Origin: Atriophallophorus winterbourni
Taxonomy: Eukaryota > Platyhelminthes > Trematoda > Plagiorchiida > Microphallidae
Assembly: GCA_013407085.1 (NCBI GenBank)
Contig: JACCGJ010014174.1
Location: 1-64,000, forward strand
Direction of reading: 5' to 3'
Length of the DNA: 64,000 bases
The position numbers and the translations under genes were made by a program. This document shows, in pieces, positions 9,803 through 21,361 of this stretch (position 1 is the stretch's first letter; each line of letters starts with the position of its first letter). The notes beneath the pieces are model-generated. The model worked only from the letters and a program-made list of their open reading frames with translations. It was not told where the DNA came from and made no database searches.

Positions 9803-10709
9803 TCAGTTCAGTTCAGTTTAGTTTGCACAGGACAGTATGCGGTTAACAATCCAATCCAGCGTCCAGAATCTCTTTCGATTGAGAGCTGCAGAGAAGCACC
9901 CACCACTGCCAAAACGAATATTCTTTTTGTCTATTTGAAATCTTCGCTGATCGCGAAGCCAAGAGATTATCCGAGTTGAACTTAGGAAGCACCGCGTTAT
10001 AGCCGATGCTGGAAAAAGAAAAAGCAGTTTCTCATCACCAGCACGGTGAGAGGTCAGCTGAAGTAGCATTGTGTATAATAAAAATAAAAAACACAGAGAA
10101 CTCTAGCCCTCACTTTATTTACGGGATAACGCTAAAAGATGAAAAACCTAAGCTTGTAAAGCAATTAAGGAGAGTATTCAGGAAACAACTTACCCCAGTT
10201 GCGGTCCAACCCCTGCTTAAAACTAGACACGGTACTGCAGGATATAAGTTCTTCTGGAAGAATGTTCCAGAAGTTAACAACCCTAAGGCTGAAAAAGTGT
10301 TTCCTGGAGTCTAGCCGACATCGTTTCTTAGCAATTTTAAGTGAGTGGCCCCGGGTGCCTAGCTCGGGGCTTGAGGTAAAGAAGTCGTTCATTTGCACGC
10401 CACTCAAACCCTTCAAGATCTTAGAGGTTTCTATTAAGTCACCTCTTAAATGACGGCGCCTAAGGGAGAAAAGATCGAGAGACATCAGGCGCACAGCGTA
10501 CGGTTTCCCTTGCTGACCTTCAATCATGCGAGTTGCGAGGTGCTGTACGCTTTCAAGTCGAAGGATGTCCTTTTTGTAGAGAGGACACCGCGCCTGAACA
10601 CAGTATTCAAGATGCGGCCGAACTAATGCCTTGTACAGTGACAAGAATACATCGGGTCTTATGCTCCATAGCACTGATTTCAGCCGAAAACACTGATTTC
10701 AGCCGAAAA
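9803..10709 (-). mobile_element. 5'-truncated CR1-like element (copy 3)
   Basis: Tail at 9803-9821 and 3' UTR to about 10160, followed by an ORF2 C-terminal frame (10165-10674) with RPHLEYC, RRRHLRGDLIE and TRGHSLKIAKKR. The protein C terminus matches copy 1. It is truncated at its 5' side, where a 19-bp tandem duplication marks the junction. Confidence 0.8.
10672..10709. repeat. Perfect 19-bp tandem duplication
   Basis: CACTGATTTCAGCCGAAAA occurs twice head to tail (10672-10690 and 10691-10709), at the 5' truncation point of CR1 copy 3. Confidence 0.9.
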
Positions 10710-13010
10710 CAGAATGGATAAAATCCCGTTTAAGCTTCATCACAGTAATAGTCATGGGTGAATTCTGCTGACAAGGCGAATCCTGAGAGTAGAGGAACAC
10801 CACTATATCACTCCGGGGATCAAGTCCATCCGTCTCAACAAATGCTGATCCAACGCGCTTTTTAATAGCTGTTCAGATGGTAGAGACAGGAGCCCTTTCG
10901 GTAGGGAGTTCCAAGTGTTTATCACCCGCGTGAATAGCGTGCTCGCATTACTCAGCTTCAGCCTTCTAGGCTTCTGCAACTTAAAGTCATGTCCTCGAGT
11001 CCTCGACTAGCCTACTAATCGGAAGTACTGAAGGAACTTGTCTCCATATTGACCGAGAAGAATACGGCGTGTAGGAGCAGGTCAAATCTTTTTCTTCAAA
11101 GTTATAGAGGGTAGATTTTCAGTAAGCTCGTCCTATCCTCGTACGCGAGTTGGCGCATTCCACAAACCATCTTAGTGCCCCACCTTTGTACCCTCTCCAG
11201 TAGTCGCACTCGCCTTTAGACTGCGGGAATGCAACAGGTTGCCCATATTCTAACAGAGGACGAATGTACGCAGAGAAAAGTGTCTGGAAAATTTGCGGGG
11301 TAATGGACGCAAATGAAAGCCGAATCGCCCAGAGCATCCCGGTAGCGCTGCCTATTCTCCGAAAAGTGTCAGCCTTCGACTTTAAGGAATCCATAACCAG
11401 AATCCTTAAGTCTTTTTCGACCGTCACCGCTCTAATATGCTTACCTCCAAGCAAGTATTCACCACCAGTGTCATCGGAGTCATTGATAGACAGTGACCAG
11501 CGATGTGACCCACTGACTAAGTCATCAACTGCTTGTTGCAGTTGCTTGTGTCCATCGCAGAAACTGACAGAGGCCCACGGTTTTAGAACATCCGCGAATA
11601 AAACACAGTCGATCGCTACCCCGTCCGGAATATAATTCACGGGAATTTTGAATAACAATGGGCCAAGGACAGATCCCTGTGGCACTTTGGAGCCTGCTAT
11701 CATCTCTGAAGACAAAAGTCCATTCACCTCCACACGGTTTGACCGCCCTGAGATGAATGCCTGGATCCATTTAAGTAGACAACCTTGAATCCCCAAACCC
11801 TCCAGCTTGACGAGCAATTGGCGGTGGGGCACGCGGACGAACGCTTTACTGAAGTCGATAAAAATGACATCGACCGCTTGACCAGAATCAGTCAAAACAC
11901 ACCAACTTTCTCGCGCTAGGAGCAGATTACTTACGCATGAGCGATTTTTGGTGAATCCATGTTGTTGTGGCCACCAACGCCCACACTCCAAAAGAAAGTG
12001 TTTTATTTTCCTTTTGATCAGCTTCTCTAATATTTTACCGATCACAGAAGTCAATGTGACCGGCCTGTAATTAGTAGGACTACTAGGGTCCCCACTTTTA
12101 AACATAGGTTTAATTATACCTTGTTTTTATTCTTGTGGCAAGACCTCTAATGTTACAGATTTTGTAAACAAACCGACCAGCGGAACGCACAACACTTCTG
12201 ATAGTGCTCGTTAAACCATCGGATGGATACCGTCTGGTCCTGGCGCGGATTGTGTGTCTAACTGTTCCAACAGGAGTCTAACAGTCTCTACATCTACAAC
12301 AAGATCAGACAGGACCTCACTGTTATTAGATACAGAAGGGGGATCACTGTCTTCCAGACAGTACACGTAGGCATTATGCTCAGCCATGGCTTCAGCTTTC
12401 AAACCATCCTCAGTAATGTCTACCCCATTAGTATCTATCAAATTAGGAATATAGGGTGACGTCTTTGTGCGACGACGAATGTATGCGAATAGCCGTTTCG
12501 GTGCACAAGAAGACTCGTCAACCAATCGTTGCTCGTACCACAAACGTTTTCTGCATTTTATTGCTGTGCAAAGGATTCTAGCTTGCCGATAATTGCCATA
12601 CTCAGTGCCGTTTTCCGGCTTACGAATATCGACCAGAGCTTTTGACGTTGCCACAAACGTTTCCTTGTCTCCTTATCAAACCAAGGGGGACCTTTCGCCT
12701 TACGACGACGTGTGGACAATGGAACAGTCACCTTAATAACGGTCAAAATATTATTACGCACCACCACCCAACAATCTTCAACATCAGCCTATTGATCGAA
12801 AGGCTAATCGATGAACTCTCAAAATGGATCAGTATCAGTAGCACAGGACGATAGTCGGCCAAGTCAAAACGATTACCAAGATTATTTCGGAGGTGTGCTT
12901 GAAAAGACCTGCCTCTACCAGGATTGATTCGTAGAAAACACAGGCGTGTGTAACTGTGAATGGAAGATCGGCGAGGTCTCATCACCGGAAGGTGTGATAA
13001 ATAATGCATG
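10710..13010 (-). mobile_element. CR1-like retrotransposon relic, distinct family
   Basis: Read leftwards: the linker between endonuclease and reverse transcriptase (12558-12767, GPPWFDKETRKRLW; 12211-12654, SAPGPDGIHP), a long reverse transcriptase frame (11119-12105) with NYRPVTLTS, QHGFTKNRSC, FIDFSKAF and VPQGSVLGPL, then C-terminal remains to about 10715. The catalytic FADD reads FADV and RVPHRQ precedes LLVKLEGLGIQG. Sequence and spacing differ from copies 1-3, and no TTCAG tail is seen, so this is another family. The endonuclease is missing or too decayed to place; the right boundary is approximate. Confidence 0.75.
11119..12105 (-). pseudogene. Reverse transcriptase domain of the second CR1-like family
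   Basis: 328 codons in one frame covering fingers, palm and thumb. The active-site motif at about residue 172 reads FADV, where FADD is expected, so the second catalytic aspartate is lost and the enzyme should be dead. The frame continues leftwards with shifts into RVGSAFVETDGLDPRSD-type C-terminal sequence near 10780-10850. Confidence 0.75.
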
Positions 13011-13621
13011 TTGCGTGTTCAATCGAACGAAAAAACGATGAACAGCAGTTTATCTAAACAATACAAATAATGAAAAAGAAACGCTTCTTGTGTTTCAAAA
13101 TGATTTTCCAAATAATATGGTGTTTTTTGACCATAAATATGGAGGGATTTAGTCTTAAAGGTATTGTGTCGGGATTGTACAAATCTATTTTACTTAACAA
13201 TTTTTTCTGATAAAAACTATTGTACAGTTTTTGATATCTGCAGCTCAATTTGTTCTGTCAATATCGTTTCGCTCAGACGATCAATATCACTACAGATTTA
13301 TCGATTTCCTGTTAACATTATCACTCACGTTTCACCGATTTTTTTTCGATAACTCAGTTAACAACATTTTTCTATTGAATACGATTTTGTACATGATCAA
13401 CGCATCAATAAAACACAATATTCTATTGTTTTACGCGTTACCCGCATTCTTGGTCGATCTAGGTTTTTGGGAATTTTCTCTCGGGAACGTAATATTTCGA
13501 GTAGAAATATTGAAGTCATCACAAGCACAACAAGGGATTACCAAAGGAGGATTGCGGATCGAAAGAAGAACTGTTCGTGAGTCAGATCGCTTATTTTTAT
13601 ACTGCGTGTTTTTATACTAGC
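13011..13621. other. AT-rich spacer
   Basis: AT-rich sequence with poly-T stretches. A 129-codon plus-strand frame (13231-13620) has biased, low-complexity composition and no recognisable domain, so I do not call it a gene. Confidence 0.5.
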
Positions 13622-14160
13622 TTGACTGGTTCAATACAAATGTTCCGGAAAGAGCACCTGCCAGCGTTCATCCAGCCCATGTTTGAATGTAATTACTGAA
13701 GTTGTCGAGATTAGTTTTGCGGGAAGTGAGTTCCACGCGTTCACTATACGGATGCTAAAAAAATGCGTTCTGGGTGAGAGCCTGATGTGCTGTTTACTTA
13801 GCTCAAGACTGTGCCCTCGTGTACCAACTAAAGAAGAGAACCGAAGGAAGTCATCGAAATCGAGACAACTTAATCCTTTGACAACCTTAAAGGTCTCAAT
13901 AATATCCCTTAACGTTGCCTCCTCTCAAACGAGAAAAGTCCTTGTGCTAATAGACGATTTTCATAATTGATGTATGCTAACCCCTCGATCATGCGAGTGG
14001 ACAGCTTCTGTGCCTTTTCTAGCTGCACGATATCCTTATGGTACTAAGGCATCCAAGCCTGGATACGGTATTCTAAATGTGGCCTAACTATTGTCTTGTA
14101 GAGGGGCAATAGCACCCCAGCTTTTTGCAACTGAAGGCTGAACGTAGTTGAAAGAGTTTC
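13622..14160 (-). mobile_element. CR1-like ORF2 C-terminal fragment
   Basis: The minus strand encodes decayed CR1 C-terminal sequence: the conserved stretch meaning RPHLEYRIQAW, the TRMIEG equivalent (CGATCATGCGAGTG at 13986-13999) and LRGD-type remains. It has stops in every frame. It is related to the C termini at 416-1099 and 10165-10674. Confidence 0.65.
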
Positions 14161-15439
14161 CTCCTGGCCCTTTGAAAATTTCAGGAGCCTAGCATTTTAT
14201 ACTCATTTTAAAATTTATTTCGGAATCAAAAAGATCTATTCGTTTGAAGGAAGTTTGCAGCGAATGAAATTATTTTGAACACAGATTTTAAATATAAATA
14301 ACAAATATGAGAGAAATATTAAAGTGTATTGAGAAAATTTGAATTTACCAGTCGTATTCAAATTAAAAAAGCTTTGGTTCCGTCAACAGTGGCATCAAGC
14401 GTTGTAATGGATGTTGACGAACTGTCAGGATGCACGACGTCAATATCCTCAAGTACAAGCTTTTTCAAATCTTTCTGACGAGCGCTGTGAATTCCCAAAT
14501 ATTTGAAATAAAAATACATAGCAAAGAAACGGTTGGAATGCTTAAAAAATGGTTCTATGTTGACTGAAAATAAAAAAATGGATTGAAAAATCAATTTTGC
14601 CATTGGCCAACGAAGTCGTGGCTGCTTGATCATAATGGTGCTGCTCGTAAATATCCGAACTACCGCGAATGTGGAATCAGTATCCATCAAAAGCTATCTC
14701 TAAATGTCAGCATCAGCTATTCCGATAATGAGATGGTTTCTTTAATTGGCATAATGCATATTACCAAATTTGTAACTAACAGAATTTTAATCTCAGATCG
14801 GCATTGAATTACAAAACGTCGAATTGTAGTTCCTTGTCAGAGTATTGAATTTCGCACATTCTTTTCCTTGTAAAAGAAATTTTAAATAGCTGTTTGGATA
14901 AGAGAGTTCTTTGGTTGAGAAATTAAATTCGCTCAAACCAGCATTAAGAAAAAATGCAGACTGATTCATAAGTATAAAATCTATGCACCGGAGTTTGAAA
15001 GTTTGAAACAATTCATTGATTACCTAGATCACTTATCTAATGTGTTGGTCTGAAGAAACATTCTTGAATTCATAATTGCTATCAGTTAAACAATGAACGG
15101 TAGCCCATGCTGTAAGTGATGGGACTACAATGGCAATGATGGGCTTGCATTATTCAGTGTGATCAATGATGTGGGCTAATCTGATTGTTTAAGCTACTGT
15201 TCATAAGTGGTAAGTAGAAGGCAATGATATCCTACCTTTTGTCAAAACTCACTAAAGAAACCTATGATAGAACAATGTTTAAAAATGGTTTGAAAGTGTA
15301 GTGATTGGGAACCTGAGCATCTGAGGAATATTTTACATTCATTTTAACTGAGTGGCGAAATATAATCTCAGAATTGATCGAAATTTCACCCAATGTTCAT
15401 ATTATTCTTTTGCCTGATTGCTTAGGATGTGTTAATGGA
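14161..15439. other. AT-rich spacer, nothing recognised
   Basis: Only short open frames, without domains, RNA genes or clear repeats. Confidence 0.5.
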
Positions 15440-15729
15440 ACGTTTTACACGAAGAATTTGTTACCTTGTTGTCCACCGTATCCAAGGTGCTCGAAAGGAT
15501 TGTGGCAAACAAACTGAGCAAATACCTTGGAGAAAATAAAGCTTTTTTCGGGAGCGCAACACGGTTTTAAAAGGGAATACTCCTGCCTTACTGCTTTGTT
15601 CAAGTCTCCGTGGACGGTGTTCTATCGAAGTCGGTAGCCGTGACAAGTGGAGTGCCTCAAGGATCCGTCCTCGGACCAATCCTCTTCGCGCTTTATGTCA
15701 ATGTCATCCCGTCTCTCATCAAATGTAAG
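15440..15729 (+). pseudogene. LINE reverse transcriptase relic, 5' part (split by LTR element)
   Basis: Plus-strand remains of a CR1-like reverse transcriptase: a KVLERIVANKLSKYL segment, then a jump to SKSVAVTSGVPQGSVLGP with the DFSKAFD region missing between them. It ends at the GTAAG target site. The sequence resumes after the LTR element at 20351 with IVLFADDIKVWSKI, so the two parts are one disrupted gene. Confidence 0.75.
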
Positions 15730-15954
15730 TGTTAGGAGGACACCCTCTCTCGTATAGACAGTGAACGAACTATCGATTAATCGACCAATCGAGATCGATG
15801 GTGAGTTCTAATTGTGATTTTTATTCACTGTGATATTCACACATTTGCTCAATTGTGATACTCTTTGCATTCGGTGAATACACGAGTTCAGTGACGGTTG
15901 CGTTCTCTTTGACCACAAGGGCTGGGCCAACAATAGTACAGCACAGACATAACA
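15730..15954 (+). repeat. 5' LTR
   Basis: 225 bp, TGTTAGGAGG...CAGACATAACA. It differs from the 3' LTR at six positions (about 2.7%), which dates the insertion as fairly recent compared with the host LINE. Confidence 0.95.
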
Positions 15955-15956
15955 AC

Positions 15957-15971
15957 TTGGCGACGGGGTGT
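15957..15971 (+). promoter_or_regulatory. Putative primer-binding site
   Basis: TTGGCGACGGGGTG starts three bases after the 5' LTR. A TGG start is expected for pairing with a tRNA CCA end. The tRNA cannot be named with certainty; tRNA-Trp is known for CsRn1. Confidence 0.5.
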
Positions 15972-15976
15972 TCTCA

Positions 15977-17025
15977 ATGATGTCCGCTGAATCCGAAGAG
16001 TCTTTTTTACAAAAGCTGCTTGAACGAATACTCCAGATAAAAGAAGCAAATTCTTCTGCGAATGATCCCAAAACTCTATCTACCGAATCTCTCATGTCAT
16101 CTTTAATGACATTTCACTTTGACCCGGAAAATAATGTGACTTTCGACACGTAGTTCCGGCGTTATGAAGATATATTCCGAATAGACCTCAAGGACCTGAG
16201 AGATGGCTGCAAAGTTCGACTGCTGTTGCGTAAATTGGGTGCAGCGGAATTAAACAAATATTGCAATTTATTCCTTCCTCAGAACTCACGCGACCGTACA
16301 TTTGAAGAGACAGTCGAATCACTGAAGCAATGTTTTGGTGATCAATCATCTCTATTCAGTATTCGTTACCGCTGTCTTAATTTAGTCATGGATGAAACAA
16401 TTGATTTCGTGACACATCTAGAAGACGTTAATAGAAAGTGTGAACGCTTCAAATTGTGCTCACTGACAGACGATCAATTTAAATGTCGCATTTTTATCAG
16501 CAGTCTGCGATCCTCGCGATTTACGGATATTCGGACTCGCTTACTGAATCCTCTAGAGCAGGATCCGACTATGACCCTCCAAGCAATCGGAGAAGAACAC
16601 CAACGTCTTTCGAACATTGACAACGACTCCGCTCTCGTGCAATCGAACCATCACGACAATTTTACAATCCAGGCGGTACATCAACCAAAACAGAAGAACA
16701 GTCAACAACCGTCTTCGCATCTACCACGACAACCACAGCTGCTCAAAACAGCTCAAAAATGCAAGCCCCCATCAAATTGCTGGCAATGTGGAGAATGGCA
16801 TTTTGTGCGTTTTTTCCCATTCAAGAAACACAGATGCCAGAATTGCAACAGAATGGGGTATAAAGAAAATTACTGCCGTGCAAAGTATTTTAATAAGAAA
16901 TCTGTACTGAATCATTCCAATAATAAAACTTATCGCTCCTATCCCGTCATTTCAACCTTCCAAGGGGATGTGAAAAATCGACGAAAGTATCTTACCGTCA
17001 CACTAAATGGTACGCCGACCAGTTT
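15977..17025 (+). pseudogene. gag of the LTR retrotransposon
   Basis: The frame starts at ATG 15977 (a second ATG follows). A TAG at 16150-16152 interrupts it before FRRYEDIF, where related gag proteins usually have Trp, so a TGG to TAG change is likely. The capsid-like part runs to about 16640. A basic Gln-rich linker leads to two adjacent zinc boxes near 16780-16880: CWQCGEWH, where the expected third cysteine appears as Phe, and CQNCNRMGYKENYC, where Tyr replaces His. Gag would form the particle and bind RNA; with these ligand losses RNA packaging is probably impaired. Confidence 0.8.
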
Positions 17026-20000
17026 TCAAGTTGACTGCCTCCGACATCACTATAATATCGGAAGACACTTGGCGATCGGTTGGCAAACCAAACATAAATC
17101 CTACCAGTCATGTTGCACGCAGCGCATCTGGAGGGAAGATAAATCTCATGGTCCAGATTACCTGCTGTATTGCTTTCAACGACACACAACTAGATGGTGT
17201 CTCTTACGTGTCAAAGCATCCAAACTTGAATCTTCTTGGCCTGGATTGGCTTGAAAAATTGAAGTTGCTTGATTTCCCACTTAACATTGTGTGTAATGCT
17301 GTGAATCAATCGACAGATGACTGGGTGAAACAGATCAAACTCAAATTTCCAAAACTCCTTCCAACATGGCCTTGGATATTGCTGAAAAACTACAGCAAAG
17401 CTGACTTTGAAGCCAAATGCGAACCCAACATTTCGCCCCAAACGCCCCGTACCGTAAGCTCTTTTGAAAAGCGTCGACAAAGAACTTGACAGACTGCAAG
17501 CCGCTGGAGTAATCAAACCCGTCAACTACACAGCATGGGCAGCACCAATTGCGATTGTCAAAAAACCGAATGGTAGTCTGAGAGTTTGCGCGGATTATTC
17601 GACTGGTCTAAATGCATCTTTGGCAGATCATCGATACCCACTACCTCATCCTGAGGATCTCTTCGCCAGATTGAATGGTGGTCAGTATTTTGCAAAACTG
17701 GACCTATCGGAAGCTTAACTCCAGATTGAAGTCGCTGAAGAATCAAAAGAGCTATTAACCATCAACACTCACCGTGGATTCTTTCAGTACCAACACTTAC
17801 CGTTTGGTGTCAAGATTGCACCTGCTATCTTCCAACAGATAATGGATGCAATGCTTCAAGGTTTACCATATGCTGCTGCTTATCTCGACGATATAATCAT
17901 AGTCGGATCAAATGTGAATGAACTATAAGATCGTGTAAAGGAAGTTCTCGAACGCGTAAACGAATATGGTTTCCGTTTACGGGCCGAAAAATGTGAATTT
18001 TTCATGGAATCTAAAAGATATCTCGGATTTATCATTGATCGTCATGGTCGATGGCCAGACCTATCAAACATTGATGCAATTCAGAATATGCCACCACCAC
18101 ATGATATCCCAACATTGCGATCATTCCTCAGGTTGGTCAGCCACTACGGCGAATTTTTACCATCATTGCACAAATTACGCGGCCCTCTCAATAATCTACT
18201 GAAGAAGGATGTCCCTTGGATGTGGTCAGAAAAGACCCAACAAGCTTTCGAGAAGATGAAGTCGATGCTGACCTCAGATCTTTTACTGAAACATTACGAC
18301 CCAAGGCTCCCAATCGTTCTGGCCTCGGACGCTTCCAGCTACGGAATCGGTGCAGTCATCTCACATGTCTTCAAGGATGGAACCTAAAAAGCCATTGTTC
18401 ACGCAGCACGGTCACTCACCTCAGCTGAACAAAATTACAGCCAAATCGAGAAACAGTCGCTTGCCATCATCTTCGCTATCAAGAAATTCCATAAGATGTT
18501 ATACGGCCGGAAATTCACACTGCTGACGGACCATAAACCGTTGCTTGTTATTTTTGCTTCAAAAAGGGCATTCCTGTCTACACAGCAAACAGGCTACAGC
18601 GATGGTCAACCATCCTGCTGGGCTATAACTTCGACATAAGGTACATCTCCACCGGGAAAATCGGACAAGCGGATGCACTCTCAAGACTGATATAAGAAAA
18701 CACTATAGAAGAAGACATGGTAACCCAAACAACTCTGGATGCTGACGTCAGTTACTTGCTTTCCACCACCACGATGAAGCTGCCGGTAACAGTTGACCAA
18801 ATTCGAGATGCAACATTAGAAGACCCCGTACTCCAAAAGGTATTTGAATACCACAAATCCAGATGGCCAATATCTGTACAAGACCCAGAACTACAACAAT
18901 TCCGACATCGTCAGAATTCCCTTTCAATCGTGGACGGGTGTCTCATGTTTTCGGATAGAGTGGTAATTCCAAAGAAACTCCGTTCGACAGTACTCAAACA
19001 ATTCCACACAAGTCATCCCGGGATAAATCGTATGAAGGCGCTAGCGCGCAGCTTCGTGTACTGGCCCCTTATGGATTCACACATTGAGAACCTGGTTAGC
19101 TCGTGTTCTAAATGTCAATCGGCATTAAAATCACCGACAAAGTGTGAACCGCACCCATGGCCCAATCCCACAGAACCCTGGTCAATAATTCACTTGGATT
19201 TTGCGGGCCCACTGAACGGAATATCTTATCTCCTACTGGTGGACTCACACAGCAAATGGCCAGAAGATATTCCCCCTCACCAACACAACAACTCGGACGA
19301 CAATCAAAAAGCTGCAAGAAACGTTCGCTAGATTTGGTTATCCAAAGACATTGGTGACCGATAATGGAAGCCAATTTACGTCGAATGAGTTCGGCTCATT
19401 TTGCCGACAACATGGAATGAAGCACATCCGCACACCGCCATATCACCCACAATCGAACGGACAAGTGGAAGGTTCGTGGACACTTTCAAGCGAGCAATGC
19501 TCAAAGCAGCGGGGGAAGGGAATACGGAAGACGTTCTGCAGAAATTTTTTGACGTTCTACCGAATCACACCTAATCCTAACGTACCTGGAGCCATATCGC
19601 CTGCGGAAGTCATGCTAAGGCAAAAACCGAGAACCATCTTCGATCTCATGCGACCAAACACGGTGGATCATACCGATAAAAATCTTAAAATGGAAGCCAA
19701 ATGTAATAGACATAATGGTGCAAAACTCCGAAAATTTATGGTCGGACAAAATGTCCTCGCCAAGGATTACCGTGGTGATAAGATCAAATGGACCCCGGGA
19801 TCGTTAGCAAGATCGTGGGCCACGTTTGTTACGAGATAATGGTTGGAAAAGAAACATGGGTACGACATGCAAACCAACTAAGGGCGTTAGGTGCAAAATG
19901 GAATTCCCCAAGTATGCAGGAAACTCCATTGGAAATCCTACTGGGTGAATTCAACCTCAAAAGCCCAGAACAAACAAAGCCAGCGGAAGAAGATCACCCT

Positions 20001-20111
20001 CGAATTAATTCACCGGAATGCAGACAAAGAAGGCGTACTGATCGAAGACGTGTTCCAGTAACCCGCCTGCAAGTGAATCCAAAACTGAAGTCATACGACA
20101 ACCAAGCTTAA
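17007..20111 (+). pseudogene. pol of the LTR retrotransposon (PR-RT-RH-IN), multiply disrupted
   Basis: The protease active site near 17025-17040 is cut by a frameshift, leaving its Asp in the gag frame and the following Ala-Ser in another. Reverse transcriptase (17464-18100) keeps WAAPIAIVKKPNG, YFAKLDLSEA and the catalytic YLDDIIIVG, with TAA codons at 17716-17718 and 17926-17928. RNase H (18290-18690) keeps LASDASSYG and TDHKPL, with a TAA near 18386 and a frameshift near 18570; ADALSRL ends it. Integrase (18717-19840) has the HHCC box (HTSHPGINR, CSKC), HLDFAGP, VTDNGSQF and HPQSNGQVE, so all three catalytic acids are present, though a frameshift near 19270 splits the core. Frame ends at a TAA at 20109-20111, next to the polypurine tract. 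Confidence 0.85.
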
Positions 20112-20120
20112 AGGGGGAGG
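20111..20120 (+). promoter_or_regulatory. Polypurine tract
   Basis: AAGGGGGAGG lies immediately 5' of the 3' LTR, where plus-strand DNA synthesis is primed. Confidence 0.85.
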
Positions 20121-20345
20121 TGTTAGGAGGGCACCCTCTGTCGTATAGACAGTGAACGAACTATCGATTAATCGACCAATCAAGATCGATGGTGAGTTCT
20201 AATTGTGATTTTTATTCACTGTGATATTCACACATTTGCTCAATTGTGATACTCTTTGCATTCGGTGAATACACGAGTTCAGTGACGGTTGCGTTCTCTC
20301 TGACCACAAGGGCTGGGTCAATAATAGTACAGCACAGACATAACA
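20121..20345 (+). repeat. 3' LTR
   Basis: 225 bp, six differences from the 5' LTR and no length change. It is followed by the GTAAG duplication. Confidence 0.95.
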
Positions 20346-21361
20346 GTAAGATCGTACTGTTCGCGGACGATATAAAAGTGTGGTCAAAGATAAGTGAGTC
20401 GGAAGACTGCGAACTTCCAGAAGGATCTGGACAACCTCCAGGTTTGGTCCCTAAAAAATCCCCTTTTTTTCAATTCCCATGTTAAACATTGGCAAATATG
20501 TAGAGTTCCAGTATTTTCTTGGAACACATCCTCTCGTGGACCATGGAACAAAAGGACTTGGGTGTGTTATTAAGCAACACTTTAGGGATGTTGAGCCACT
20601 GCAACTACGTCTATCGCAAAACATCACCGAAATTGTCACTCCTAAAGAGAATTTTTGGTAGGTTCTTAAACCAGACAATTCCCTGCATTATAAATACGTA
20701 CATCAGACCCACGATGGAATATGCAGTTCAAGCATAGTCGCCATGGCTTAAAAAAGATGTTGCGACTTTTCAACGAATATATCATCAAGCTACCAAACTT
20801 GTCACCGGACTCAGCCGGAAACCATACAATGGGCGAATCAAAACGCTAATTTTATTTGAATATCCACGTCGACGTCTCCGAGGGGATTTGATTCTGGTTT
20901 AAAATATTTTGAATACCGAAAATCACCCTCTACAATGCTTATTGAATCTACGGAGCTCGCTTAATTCAAGAGCTCACACATTTACTCTAACTGTCCCTCA
21001 CTCGAGACTCATTTGCAGACGACATTTTTTGTCGTGCGATTTTGTTTTACTTGGAACAATCTGCCAGATTATGTTGTGAACTTACCAAATCAGCAAACTT
21101 TCAAGAGAAGCCTTGATGCCTATTTGACCCTAAACCCGTGCATCGAAGAAAACTATCCATCTTAACACCATGCATCTACATTTGTCATCCCACCAATCGG
21201 AAACAATTTCTGCCTTTTGGTTTTATACCTGATTCTTGAACTGCTCAGTAAGCAACCAAATCCGAATTTTGCTTGTTATATTATTCGTTGTTCCCATATT
21301 ATTCTGTGGTTTTATGTAAAGCTATGTGCTTTTTAGACCATTAAAATGGAATTGAATTGAA
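20346..21361 (+). pseudogene. LINE relic, 3' part, with CR1-like 3' end
   Basis: Continues the disrupted reverse transcriptase with FADDIKVWSKI, then the thumb and C-terminal part (DLGVLLSN, YIRPTMEYAVQA, RRRLRGDLIL) with stops. The 3' end at about 21320-21361 reads TTTTTAGACCATTAAAATGG and then GAATT repeats, matching the 3' ends at 24000-24035, 30662, 39955 and 48441. This repeated terminus defines a second LINE family in the window, different from the TTCAG-tailed one. Confidence 0.8.

Larger units (their letters stand above)
15730..20345 (+). mobile_element. CsRn1-like Ty3/gypsy LTR retrotransposon, defective
   Basis: 4,616 bp with 225-bp LTRs (TGTTAG...TAACA), GTAAG target duplications at 15725-15729 and 20346-20350, a primer-binding site just inside the 5' LTR and a polypurine tract just before the 3' LTR. 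The order gag, protease, reverse transcriptase, RNase H, integrase is that of Ty3/gypsy. The CsRn1-like call rests on the TGG-CGAC-type primer site and the gag zinc-box pattern and is tentative. Stops and frameshifts make it non-autonomous. Confidence 0.9.

Noticed and set aside
13231..13620. 129-codon plus-strand frame
   Set aside because: Phe/Ile/Leu-rich translation of AT-rich DNA without domain or regulatory context.
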